DNA of 25,008 bases, taken from a virus. The translations under genes and the position numbers were made by a program. The notes below the pieces were generated by a model, which saw only the letters and a list, made by a program, of their open reading frames with translations, had not been told where the DNA came from and made no database searches. The stretch lies in the IMG/VR virus record IMGVR_UViG_3300044294_000224, positions 1 through 25,008 of that record. One strand, 5' to 3'. Positions 14,985-22,465 of this stretch are shown here, piece after piece. The first letter of the stretch is position 1. Every line of letters begins with the position of its first letter.

Positions 14985-16220
14985 TCATTTTGTTTTACCC
15001 CATTTTTTACCTTTACCCGGATCTTTACATTTAGAGGGTGTTGGACGACATGAAGGATATTTTGAACGTACTTCTCCTTTTTGTCTCCCACATGGCTTGT
15101 ATCCTGTTATTTTTCCGTCTTTGTGGATTGGTGAATTGCAATCAACCCAACCTCCTGTTTTACCCGGTGCTCCTTTACGTTTGAACCAGGTGCGGAGTGT
15201 TTCTTTTTGTTTTTCGGTTAATTGTTCTCCTTCTTTTAAATATTTTTCTGGCACATCCACATACAGTACAACAGCGTATGGTGATTTTATTGCAGATAAA
15301 GCATAGTGTCTGTGGTTACCATCTATTATTTTATTATCTCTTTTGTTAACTACAATAGGATAAAAATCTTCTTTTCTATGATCTTTAATATTTTTTTTAT
15401 TATTTAATATTTTTTGAAATTCTTGTGCTTCGGATTTTGATGATTCATTTTTATAGTCTTTTTCTTCTTGTGAACGAAAAATTCGTTCCAAAGGTACTCG
15501 TTTTATTTCTATTTCTCCCTTTAAATTTTCTATAAAGTTAAAAAATTCATTTTTATCCTCTGTTTTATTCCATTTGTACTTTGATTTTATAAAGGCTTTA
15601 AAATGAGCTAAACCATACTCAATTCCTTTTTCTAATAATCCATTTATTTTTATGTATGCTAAATCTTGTATATTTAGTTGTTTTTTTCCTTCTTTAATGC
15701 CTTTCCATATTTTTCCTTTACGACATCTAACTACAGCTCCTGATTTGTAAGCTGATGGTTTATCGAATTTGCGGTCTGCAATGCGTAAGCATCTATCACG
15801 TTTTGATTCTTGAATAATTTCTTTAATAAGATTTTTTAATTTTAGGTTTTCTACTATAGTTGGTTCTGAGGAAAATTTAGCTCCTATTACATTTGGGAGT
15901 TTTTTGATGTCTGAGAGTATTTGATCGTAGGAACTTTGGTCGAATGGAGTAAAAGGAGATGGGTCAATTTTAATGCGGGTTTTGATTAGGTGTCTACCTT
16001 TTTCTGTATTTTCATCAGTATATGTAATATCAATTGTTGTTACTCCTGTTATTGCTCTAATATCTGATATTATAGAAGTTATAGAGCGTTTGCCTGCTTC
16101 AAGAGCGATAATACATTCTACTTCATATATATTAGGATTATATGATTCGTAAAATAAACTATTTGTTAACATATTTAATTCTTCTATATTAATTTGTTTG
16201 AGAATGGATATAAGTTTCAT
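14985..16220 (-). CDS. Multidomain protein: leader, ACT-like domain, Cys-rich module, ParB-like domain
   Basis: The product has 411 residues from MKLISILKQINIEELNM (leader-like, I-E-E). Residues 32-120 form a ferredoxin/ACT-like domain (ISDIRAITGVTTIDITYTDE, RIKIDPSPFTPF). At 127-137 a second leader-like helix occurs inside the protein (LKLKNLIKEIIQESK, I-Q-E). Then a basic module RCLRIADRKFDKPSAY...VVRCRKG, and a ParB/sulfiredoxin-type domain (238-325) with IIDGNHRHYALSA. The C-terminal 60 residues are Cys/Lys/Gly-rich (GGWVDCNSP, YKPCGRQKGE, PSCRPTPSKC). It may be a polyprotein cut after I-Q-E. A start 20 codons upstream lies inside the neighbouring endonuclease gene and is rejected. Confidence 0.82.
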   Translation of the reverse strand: MKLISILKQINIEELNMLTNSLFYESYNPNIYEVECIIALEAGKRSITSIISDIRAITGVTTIDITYTDENTEKGRHLIKTRIKIDPSPFTPFDQSSYDQILSDIKKLPNVIGAKFSSEPTIVENLKLKNLIKEIIQESKRDRCLRIADRKFDKPSAYKSGAVVRCRKGKIWKGIKEGKKQLNIQDLAYIKINGLLEKGIEYGLAHFKAFIKSKYKWNKTEDKNEFFNFIENLKGEIEIKRVPLERIFRSQEEKDYKNESSKSEAQEFQKILNNKKNIKDHRKEDFYPIVVNKRDNKIIDGNHRHYALSAIKSPYAVVLYVDVPEKYLKEGEQLTEKQKETLRTWFKRKGAPGKTGGWVDCNSPIHKDGKITGYKPCGRQKGEVRSKYPSCRPTPSKCKDPGKGKKWGKTK

Positions 16221-16227
16221 ATTATGT

Positions 16228-16605
16228 TTATACGTATTGGGCTTTATATTGCCTTTTACATAGAGTATTTGCTTTTCCAATTAATTGGCATCTTACTGTT
16301 TCTGGGTTGATTTTTAGGAAAAGGGCTAGGTCAAAGTAACTAGGATAGGTATTAATGTATCCTCCTTGGACAGTGTATAATGCAACTGGTTTGCTTTTAC
16401 CTTTATTTGGGCTTATTCTACCTTTATGAGCTTCAGATACTTTAGGTTTGGGGCCGTCTGGTTTTCCTTTTTTAGATGTAGTAGATCCTTGTTTTGCTTT
16501 GGATATTTTTTCACATATTTCTTTAGAAAATTTACGTCCTGTTAATTTTTCACTAACAGTTTTTTTAGTTTCTTCTTTATGAATATTATTTCCCCCTAGC
16601 ATCAT
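16228..16605 (-). CDS. GIY-YIG homing endonuclease 2, C-terminal DNA-binding part (frameshifted)
   Basis: 125 residues. From the G run it reads GGNNIHKEETKKTVSEKLTG, then NUMOD3-like repeats (SEAHKGRISPNKGKSKPVAL) and a NUMOD1/HTH end (YPSYFDLALFLKINPETVRC). The Met start overlaps the catalytic fragment in another frame and is probably not the real start; this is the downstream half of the gene whose catalytic part is at 16586-16855. It ends eight bases before the ParB-like gene. Confidence 0.85.
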   Translation of the reverse strand: MMLGGNNIHKEETKKTVSEKLTGRKFSKEICEKISKAKQGSTTSKKGKPDGPKPKVSEAHKGRISPNKGKSKPVALYTVQGGYINTYPSYFDLALFLKINPETVRCQLIGKANTLCKRQYKAQYV

Positions 16606-16855
16606 TAGTCATATTATAATATAAAGGATTATTTACTGCGTTTACTTTTTCTAAAAAATAAGTTTCTATATTACGAGCATTTCCTTTACCTTCCCATAAT
16701 ATATCTCTTTGAAAATTATTTTTTCCATACTTTTTTAAAGCATCTTTTATTACTTTCCCACTACCATAATAGTTATAATCTATTTGAGATTTTTTAGAAG
16801 AACCAATATATTTTCTTCCATTTATTTTGTTAATTATAAGATAAACATAAGCCAT
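16586..16855 (-). CDS. GIY-YIG homing endonuclease 2, catalytic part (frameshifted)
   Basis: 89 residues. It starts MAYVYLIINKINGRKYIGSS, the GIY-YIG core, followed by YNYYGSGKVIKDALKKYGKN and the catalytic Glu in ARNIETYFLEKVNA. The frame is lost at a run of five G (16592-16596), giving ARGK and a stop. Four G would restore one open frame into the downstream part. No group I intron is evident around it, so it looks free-standing. It is preceded by an A/T element rather than a Shine-Dalgarno sequence. Confidence 0.87.
   Translation of the reverse strand: MAYVYLIINKINGRKYIGSSKKSQIDYNYYGSGKVIKDALKKYGKNNFQRDILWEGKGNARNIETYFLEKVNAVNNPLYYNMTNDARGK
16592..16596 (-). other. Homopolymer frameshift site in GIY-YIG gene 2
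   Basis: Five G on the coding strand in the same linker as in gene 1. One G fewer, or a +1 ribosomal shift, would join the frames. Confidence 0.75.
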
Positions 16856-16862
16856 ATTCCAT

Positions 16863-16872
16863 TATAAATATT
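16863..16872 (-). promoter_or_regulatory. A/T-rich pre-start element before GIY-YIG gene 2
   Basis: The coding strand reads AATATTTATAATGG just before the start, a full match to the recurring element. Confidence 0.35.
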
Positions 16873-16887
16873 GGAGAGGCCATTTCC

Positions 16888-17568
16888 CTACCAAAAACCG
16901 CTAAAATTATTTCCTAGTCCTAACTGTTTAGCATAACGACCAACTCTACATGACCAATATCTCGCACTTGTTCTTGGCTCCCCAGTACCACATTTATGTC
17001 TAGCGGCAAAAGCTTTTCTTCTTTTAGGATTTTTAAATCCTACACTCATACCAGGAGCGCCAAAACTAACTTTTTTAACACGTTTAGTTTTAGGGTCTCT
17101 TACATAAACATAGAATTTTTTAGATCCACCACGTTTTGGTTTACCAATTGGTGGAGTTTTCTTTTTTTTATCTGCTTCTTCTAGTTCAACTTCTTCCATT
17201 ATAAAATCTAATGGAACCTTTTTACCTTCATACATCCCAAATTCACCCAATTGTGTTTCAGTTAATATTTCAAGATCGTCTTGGTTTTTAATATCTATAA
17301 TATCGCGAGAATATAATGCTCTTGCCTCAGACCATAAATCAAAATATTTTTGTGAACCCGCACGATATACGTGTTCAGTAAGCGGTTTGTTATTGTCTAT
17401 ATGGTATTTAAGCCCCTCAGACAATATTTCGCGTGGTGCGATTGATTCATTAAGTATAGGCGCTATCATGCGTTTATCTTCACAAGTGTTACAACCACAA
17501 GAACATGATTTTTTCTTTAAGTTATGTATTTGGATAGATTCTTTGATAAGTTTGCGAAGTGTGTTCAT
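16888..17568 (-). CDS. Conserved leader-bearing Cys- and Lys-rich phage protein
   Basis: The product has 226 residues. The leader MNTLRKLIKESIQIHNLKKK is followed by a tight Cys cluster SCSCGCNTCE (21-30), which may bind metal. Two processing-type sites follow, ILNES (39-43) and ILSEG (48-52). The middle (YHIDNNKPLTEHVYRAGSQK; LGEFGMYEGKKVPLDF) and the C terminus (RGGSKKFYVYVRD, SARYWSCR) match an unnamed protein widespread in T4-like cyanophages. The basic C terminus could bind DNA. If processed, the Cys cluster would be removed with the leader. Confidence 0.82.
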   Translation of the reverse strand: MNTLRKLIKESIQIHNLKKKSCSCGCNTCEDKRMIAPILNESIAPREILSEGLKYHIDNNKPLTEHVYRAGSQKYFDLWSEARALYSRDIIDIKNQDDLEILTETQLGEFGMYEGKKVPLDFIMEEVELEEADKKKKTPPIGKPKRGGSKKFYVYVRDPKTKRVKKVSFGAPGMSVGFKNPKRRKAFAARHKCGTGEPRTSARYWSCRVGRYAKQLGLGNNFSGFW

Positions 17569-17579
17569 AATTATAGATA

Positions 17580-18545
17580 TTATTTAAATAATTTATTAAA
17601 ATTCATTTGTATTTCTGATGATTTTACTGTTATTCCATTATTTAATATATTTTCATTAGGAATATTGTCAATTATATCTTTAGTAATTTGAATATATTCT
17701 CCTTTTCCCCCAGCATTAACATTTAATATATATCCTACTTCTTGGTTTCTATTAGGTTTTTTAGCTAGTTTAGTCCATAAAAGTTTACGCAATAAAGTTA
17801 CAGTAGCTTGTTCTGGTGATACGTTTGATTCTAATTCTAGAATATTGTATAGTTTTTCTATTTTATCAAAAAATGGTTTAGTTATAGGTAATTTTTTTAA
17901 ATCTTCATTATTATATATTTCACCAACTATTTCAAAACCATTTAATAGATTTTGAGTTCCAAAATTACCTGTATTAGCTTTAACTGGTTCTCCTGAAAAT
18001 AATATTAGAGTTCCAAATACTTTATTTAATAAATTTATAGTTTCAGTATCTGCAGCAAATTTTCCTAAAGTAATTATTTTAGTATCATAAGATTTTACTT
18101 CTACTCCGATCCCTCCAATAATTAAATCAGGATCTTCTCCAGATCTCCCATCTTTGGCTTCTATTGGGTTTATATTATGTTGATAAGCCCAATATGTTGC
18201 TATTTCTCCATTTCCTGAGCCTGCTGTAGGAGTTTGGCTGTCAGCTTTTAATGGTTTTACAGGATAAAGTAAATCCCAAATTTCTTCATCTTTGCCCCTT
18301 AAATTAAAATTTTCACCTACTGATAAAGGAGTATTACATTTTGGAATTTCATCAACTTGTAAAACAGATTGAATTCTTTTATCATATGATTCTGTACCTT
18401 CTTTTATCATGTTACCCTCTAATTCAATTATGTTATTAATTAATTCAAATAACATAACTTTATCTTTAGGATTTTTTATATCGGGATATCCTTTTGGAAA
18501 TTTATAAGCAAATTTCTTAAAAAATATGTCAAATACGTCATTCAT
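17580..18545 (-). CDS. PD-(D/E)XK-like protein, possible nuclease
   Basis: The product has 321 residues. The N terminus MNDVFDIFFKKFAYKFPKGY resembles an unnamed aquatic T4-like phage family. Residues 110-155 fit a PD-(D/E)XK nuclease core: Glu114 in GNGEIATYWA, Asp140 in GEDPDL, and Glu149-x-Lys151 in GIGVEVKSY, followed by a long helix. This set is shared by restriction enzymes and Holliday-junction-like nucleases. The fold assignment is from pattern only. It starts directly at the end of the 309-residue gene with an overlapping stop and start. Roles in host DNA breakdown or recombination are possible. Confidence 0.75.
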   Translation of the reverse strand: MNDVFDIFFKKFAYKFPKGYPDIKNPKDKVMLFELINNIIELEGNMIKEGTESYDKRIQSVLQVDEIPKCNTPLSVGENFNLRGKDEEIWDLLYPVKPLKADSQTPTAGSGNGEIATYWAYQHNINPIEAKDGRSGEDPDLIIGGIGVEVKSYDTKIITLGKFAADTETINLLNKVFGTLILFSGEPVKANTGNFGTQNLLNGFEIVGEIYNNEDLKKLPITKPFFDKIEKLYNILELESNVSPEQATVTLLRKLLWTKLAKKPNRNQEVGYILNVNAGGKGEYIQITKDIIDNIPNENILNNGITVKSSEIQMNFNKLFK

Positions 18546-19474
18546 TATACTTTTTTAGTAAAGCGATTATCTATTGCGGTTTTAAGAGCAGAAGTATTTA
18601 CTCCAGCAATTTTAGGATTAATAGTATTTAAAATATATTCTAAAAAAGATAGAATTTCACTGGGCTGATCAACTTTTTGTAAAGCATTTATTAAAGAAGT
18701 ATTGCTTTTAACTATTTTAGTAAGATTAACTACATCAGAAGGTGTTTCTATTTCAGATAAAATGATTTCTCTAATAATTTTACGTAATTGTTGTGTTTTC
18801 ATATTTTCTTTAATTAATTTTGTTGCAAATTTATTTCCAGATTTAAGAGCAATATTAAATGCTTCTATTAAAGGTTTTAAAAGTTCATATATAATTTCTA
18901 CTCCATTAATAATAGGCTGTAGCCATCCTATGTAAGATGTAAAGTCTGTTAATTTATTAGTAATAGTAGTTAGTATTTCAGAAGATGAAGAAAAAAGTTT
19001 AGTAAGATATTTTACAATTTTTTCTGAGGAGAGTTTTTCAGTAATAAATATTACTATACTTCCCAAAGTAGTTAGGAGCATAAATTTTTTCCATCCTGTT
19101 AATGATTTAATTTCTGTAAAAAATTCTTTAATTTTTTCAACCCAGGACTCTAAATTTTGTTTTTTTAAAAAATCAGTAAGTGATAAAATTAATATTTCTA
19201 CTCTTCTTTCTAGTGGTTTTAAAAAATTATTTAATAACTCACTATCAGATAATACTTTTCCCATAACAACAGCTGCATCTTTCCAATCTTTAATATTTGT
19301 TATAACTTGATTATATTTTTCAGAAGTATATTTTTTAATACTATCCAAAAAGGTTTCGTATAATAATTGTTCTTGAATGATATGTAATTTTATAGATTTA
19401 CTTAAGTAAACTGATTCATTAAGAGGGATAGAAATTCCTAAAGTAAAATTTATATGTTCTTTAGATATATCCAT
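18545..19474 (-). CDS. Helical protein with internal leader: apparent fusion
   Basis: The product has 309 residues. Residues 1-224 are helical and include a hydrophobic stretch (KFMLLTTLGSIVIFITEKL, about 130-148) that could cross or sit on a membrane. At residue 225 an in-frame Met opens a perfect leader, MKTQQLRKIIREIILSEIE, with L-S-E, followed by a short helical domain of about 70 residues. This looks like two genes joined in frame. Either the ATG at 18802 also serves as a start, or the head protease cuts the fusion after L-S-E. I do not recognise the N-terminal domain; the hydrophobic helix suggests a membrane-active or injected protein. Confidence 0.75.
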   Translation of the reverse strand: MDISKEHINFTLGISIPLNESVYLSKSIKLHIIQEQLLYETFLDSIKKYTSEKYNQVITNIKDWKDAAVVMGKVLSDSELLNNFLKPLERRVEILILSLTDFLKKQNLESWVEKIKEFFTEIKSLTGWKKFMLLTTLGSIVIFITEKLSSEKIVKYLTKLFSSSSEILTTITNKLTDFTSYIGWLQPIINGVEIIYELLKPLIEAFNIALKSGNKFATKLIKENMKTQQLRKIIREIILSEIETPSDVVNLTKIVKSNTSLINALQKVDQPSEILSFLEYILNTINPKIAGVNTSALKTAIDNRFTKKV

Positions 19475-19483
19475 AATTAATTT

Positions 19484-19945
19484 TTATGCTGTTGTATCTT
19501 CTTCAGCTGCTGGTTCTTCAGCGGGGACTTCAGCAGGAGTTTCAGCAGGAATTTCTGCTTCTTCTTCTCCTTTATCTTCTATTTTAGTTCCTTGTCTTAG
19601 TAAGCGAGAAATAGCATTAGCTGCTGCCTCTTCTTCGTTTAAATTTAATAAGTAATATTTTTTACCTTCTATTTGAGCAATCCATGAACGTAAAGTAAAC
19701 ATAAGATAAAAATTAGTTTCATTTTTTAAATTAATACGGAATGTTGTTGGGCGGGGAGCAACCCAATCAATAGATGCTAAGAAATAATCAAAATCTGATG
19801 TAAGTAAATCTACTATTACTTTTTTTAGTTCTGGGAATTTGGTTAATTCATCATATTCAACAGCAGCAATTTCAACTTTTTTGCGATTAGCAAGAGATTG
19901 TTTTGCTATTGATTTGATTTTGATTACAAGTTCGTCGCGGTTCAT
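19484..19945 (-). CDS. Small structural-type protein with acidic Ala/Glu/Pro tail
   Basis: The product has 153 residues. The globular part (1-115) alternates helices and strands (MNRDELVIKIKSIAKQSLAN; RPTTFRINLKNETNFYLMFT). The last 35 residues are a disordered repeat of Pro-Ala-Glu units (AEIPAETPAEVPAEEPAAEE). Such tails are found on phage structural or chaperone-like proteins. The start overlaps the previous stop by one base (TAATG), so it is probably translated by coupling. The family is an unnamed phage one; function unknown. Confidence 0.78.
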   Translation of the reverse strand: MNRDELVIKIKSIAKQSLANRKKVEIAAVEYDELTKFPELKKVIVDLLTSDFDYFLASIDWVAPRPTTFRINLKNETNFYLMFTLRSWIAQIEGKKYYLLNLNEEEAAANAISRLLRQGTKIEDKGEEEAEIPAETPAEVPAEEPAAEEDTTA

Positions 19946-20556
19946 TATTTTTTTAGTCTTGCTAATACTTTGGCTTTGATTTCTTCAATTGCTCCTACAT
20001 CTTGAGCAACACCTACCATAGCATCAATCTCTGGTTCTTTAAGTTCAAATTCAAGATAGTGTTTGGCACTGCTAATCATACTACAAGCATTTGTAATTTT
20101 TGATTGCCACCAAGCCGGAAAATCAACTTCACCTTGACCTTCAAACTGATCTACCATTTGATAAAGTTCCATAGCGTATTTTCCGATTTTATATAAATCG
20201 GCTTTAATCATATGTGGTTCGTTATCTTCGTGGCCTAAGTCGAGGTCTTCTTTTTGCATGGCTCTTTCAATGGCTGCCCCTCTTGTTTTTTCATAAGATG
20301 AAAGTTTACCATCTTTATTTAGATCAGCTGCTTTGGGGTTCATTAAGGCCGCCTTAACTGCTTCTTTAAGTTTATCTGTTTCCATAGTATTTTCTGCTAC
20401 TTTTTTAGCTATATTAGTTGCTCTACCATACATAACCTTTTCAGCGTCAGCTCCATATTTTTTAACTAATTTGCGCTTATTTTTTTTCATTGACTTAAGA
20501 ATTTCTTCTCGCTTTGACAGTTCGTTTTTACTAAGTTTATGTTCGTTAATAAGCAT
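19945..20556 (-). CDS. EF-hand protein with conserved helical phage domain
   Basis: The product has 203 residues. The N terminus MLINEHKLSKNELSKREEIL contains I-N-E and leads into a basic helix pair (KRKLVKKYGADAEKVMYGRA) common in T4-like phages. A canonical EF-hand loop DLNKDGKLSSYE lies at 78-89, with ligands Asp78, Asn80, Asp82 and Glu89 and the invariant Gly83. The C-terminal part (HMIKADLYKIGKYAMELYQM; FPAWWQSKITNACSMISSAK) is a conserved helical domain. Calcium binding is well supported by the loop; its purpose in the phage is not known. It is likely a structural or internal protein. Confidence 0.82.
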   Translation of the reverse strand: MLINEHKLSKNELSKREEILKSMKKNKRKLVKKYGADAEKVMYGRATNIAKKVAENTMETDKLKEAVKAALMNPKAADLNKDGKLSSYEKTRGAAIERAMQKEDLDLGHEDNEPHMIKADLYKIGKYAMELYQMVDQFEGQGEVDFPAWWQSKITNACSMISSAKHYLEFELKEPEIDAMVGVAQDVGAIEEIKAKVLARLKK

Positions 20557-20564
20557 GTTATTAA

Positions 20565-20957
20565 TTATTTAATAAGACCTGCTATTCTTTGTAAGCGACG
20601 AAGTTCGTAGTTTTCCATTAATGATTCTTCTCCAGCTTCTGGGCCTTCGTCTTTAGTTACGTGGTTACGAGTATAATATGTGATAGCATTATTCATTAAT
20701 CTATCAAATTTATCGTCGTCTACTTTATCTTTTAAGTCTTCTAAAGTTTTTAAAATTTCTTCATTTGAGTTTTCAGTAGCTGACTCTTCGTCTGTAGTAA
20801 TTTCTATATCTTCTTCAGTTTCATCAGTGGGAGGAGGTTGAGGTTCTTCTTTTTTCTTTTTTTCAGATAAAAAATCATATTCTGAAATGTCACTATCAGT
20901 AGATAATTCTTGAATAATATTTTTACGGATTAACTCTTTAAGATCGGATCTTTTCAT
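20565..20957 (-). CDS. Acidic leader-bearing protein with both shared motifs
   Basis: The product has 130 residues. The N terminus MKRSDLKELIRKNIIQELST is the shared leader with I-Q-E. The middle is a highly acidic, probably disordered segment (TDETEEDIEITTDEESATEN). The C terminus YELRRLQRIAGLIK carries the second shared motif, which is at the N terminus of the protein at 10187-10645. It has the features of an acidic scaffold or internal core protein. An A/T element lies about 22 bases upstream of the start. Confidence 0.78.
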   Translation of the reverse strand: MKRSDLKELIRKNIIQELSTDSDISEYDFLSEKKKKEEPQPPPTDETEEDIEITTDEESATENSNEEILKTLEDLKDKVDDDKFDRLMNNAITYYTRNHVTKDEGPEAGEESLMENYELRRLQRIAGLIK

Positions 20958-20978
20958 TATTTTATTATTTAATATGTT

Positions 20979-20987
20979 TATAAATAT
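20979..20987 (-). promoter_or_regulatory. A/T-rich pre-start element before the acidic leader gene
   Basis: The coding strand reads ATATTTATA in the 36-base gap between two genes. Confidence 0.35.
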
Positions 20988-20993
20988 GTAAAA

Positions 20994-22436
20994 TTATAAT
21001 TTACGAAGTCTTTCCATAACTTTTTTTACTAAAGTTTCTTCTAAACCTTGTTCACGACGAAATTGGTTTTCATCTTTTTCTATTTCATCTCTAGTTACTT
21101 TACCCATAAATTCTTCTTTGAACTGAGGAAAGTTATTTACAGGTTTTCCATATAATTCAATAGTTTTATCTTCTATATTAATAGAGATATCAGCGGTTTG
21201 GTAACCCATGTCTAATATTAATGTATTATAATTTTTACCAATAGCAATTCCACCAGTGATTCTAGCACCTACTTTTTCAGCCCAATCAGCAACTTTATTA
21301 ACTAAAGAAGATATACCTTTTCTTTTAGCAAATTCTTTAATGTTTGAAGGAACATATGCTTCTGTTAACTCACCTTCGTTTACTTTTTTAGAAGTAAGAT
21401 TAGTCCAATCAGTTTTTATTGTTCTTATCTCATTATCATTTTTATCATATACTACAACTTGATAAATAGCCATCATATTATAGTTACGAGCCGATGATGT
21501 ATCTTTTATTACTCCATAGTATCCTTGTGATGAAGGGTATTTTTTACCCATATCGCCTCTGAAGTAGACTTTATCACCTACTTCATTTCCCATACCTTCT
21601 TTACTTTCTTTAGTAATTATACTTTTATCTAAGTTATATTTGTTAACTAAGTGGGATTGTTCCCAAGAATCTAACCAACCAAAGTATTTAATACCAAATA
21701 TTTCTTGAGCTAATAAATCTTCTTTTTTATATTTAGGTCCACCTTTCCAAGGATCATTTTTAAATTTATCATCCTCAATTTCTTTAATATCTTCAGCAGC
21801 ACCTACAATAGCATCATAATCTTCCATAGATAAGATACCTCTTTCTTTACCTAATTTATTTGCTTTTTCGGTAACGTTATGTAAGTCTAAATCTTTTTTA
21901 GCATCTTCTCTTGAATATTCTAACATACGAAGGAATAAAGGGATATCCATTGTGATGGTATCTACTGGGTCTTCTTCTTTGGCTTCATTGACTGGGTTTT
22001 CAAAAGAAGCATTATTAAAGAAATCCCAAATCCATTCAGCCATTTCCATAGTAAAATTGGACTCACCAATCATATCAATTAATTGGTTAATTTTAGCTAC
22101 AGCTTTAGGATAACGTCTTAACTTTATATTAATAAATTCTTTACCAGATTTAAAACCATTAGCTTCATCTAAAGATAATCCTCTTTTATCCATCTCAATT
22201 TTAACTAATTTTTGTTGAAAAGCAAGAGGTGTATTTGGAATACCTTTACCAATACCTTTATTACTCTTAGCCCAAGCAATTAAAGTACTATCTGATAGTT
22301 TTTTAATTTGTGAAGCAAATTCTTGTGGGGTCCAGTCTTCACCAGCCCATCCTAATTTACGGAGGAATTTTTCTGTTGAAGATGCTTCTTCTAAAGGTTT
22401 AGAGAAAAATTTTTTAATTTTTTGTAGATCTTCCAT
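20994..22436 (-). CDS. Large multidomain protein of unknown function
   Basis: The product has 480 residues. It begins MEDLQKIKKFFSKPLEEASS, with an L-E-E/A processing-type site. A helical domain follows (TPQEFASQIKKLSDSTLIAW). Residues about 150-215 contain DIPLFLRMLEYSREDAKKD and MEDYDAIVGAAEDIKEI, a helical module I recognise from other aquatic phage proteins. A beta-rich stretch (GDKVYFRGDMGKKYPSSQGY) recalls a small SH3-like barrel, and the final part (GARITGGIAIGKNYNTLILD) is alpha/beta. It is probably a head-associated protein made of shuffled modules; no catalytic motif is evident. Confidence 0.78.
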   Translation of the reverse strand: MEDLQKIKKFFSKPLEEASSTEKFLRKLGWAGEDWTPQEFASQIKKLSDSTLIAWAKSNKGIGKGIPNTPLAFQQKLVKIEMDKRGLSLDEANGFKSGKEFINIKLRRYPKAVAKINQLIDMIGESNFTMEMAEWIWDFFNNASFENPVNEAKEEDPVDTITMDIPLFLRMLEYSREDAKKDLDLHNVTEKANKLGKERGILSMEDYDAIVGAAEDIKEIEDDKFKNDPWKGGPKYKKEDLLAQEIFGIKYFGWLDSWEQSHLVNKYNLDKSIITKESKEGMGNEVGDKVYFRGDMGKKYPSSQGYYGVIKDTSSARNYNMMAIYQVVVYDKNDNEIRTIKTDWTNLTSKKVNEGELTEAYVPSNIKEFAKRKGISSLVNKVADWAEKVGARITGGIAIGKNYNTLILDMGYQTADISINIEDKTIELYGKPVNNFPQFKEEFMGKVTRDEIEKDENQFRREQGLEETLVKKVMERLRKL

Positions 22437-22455
22437 TTTTACTTAGATTTATATT

Positions 22456-22465
22456 TATAAATATT
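22456..22465 (-). promoter_or_regulatory. A/T-rich pre-start element before the 480-residue gene
   Basis: The coding strand reads AATATTTATAAATATAAAT across the previous stop. This copy also contains a T4-late-promoter-like TATAAATA in coding orientation. Confidence 0.4.
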
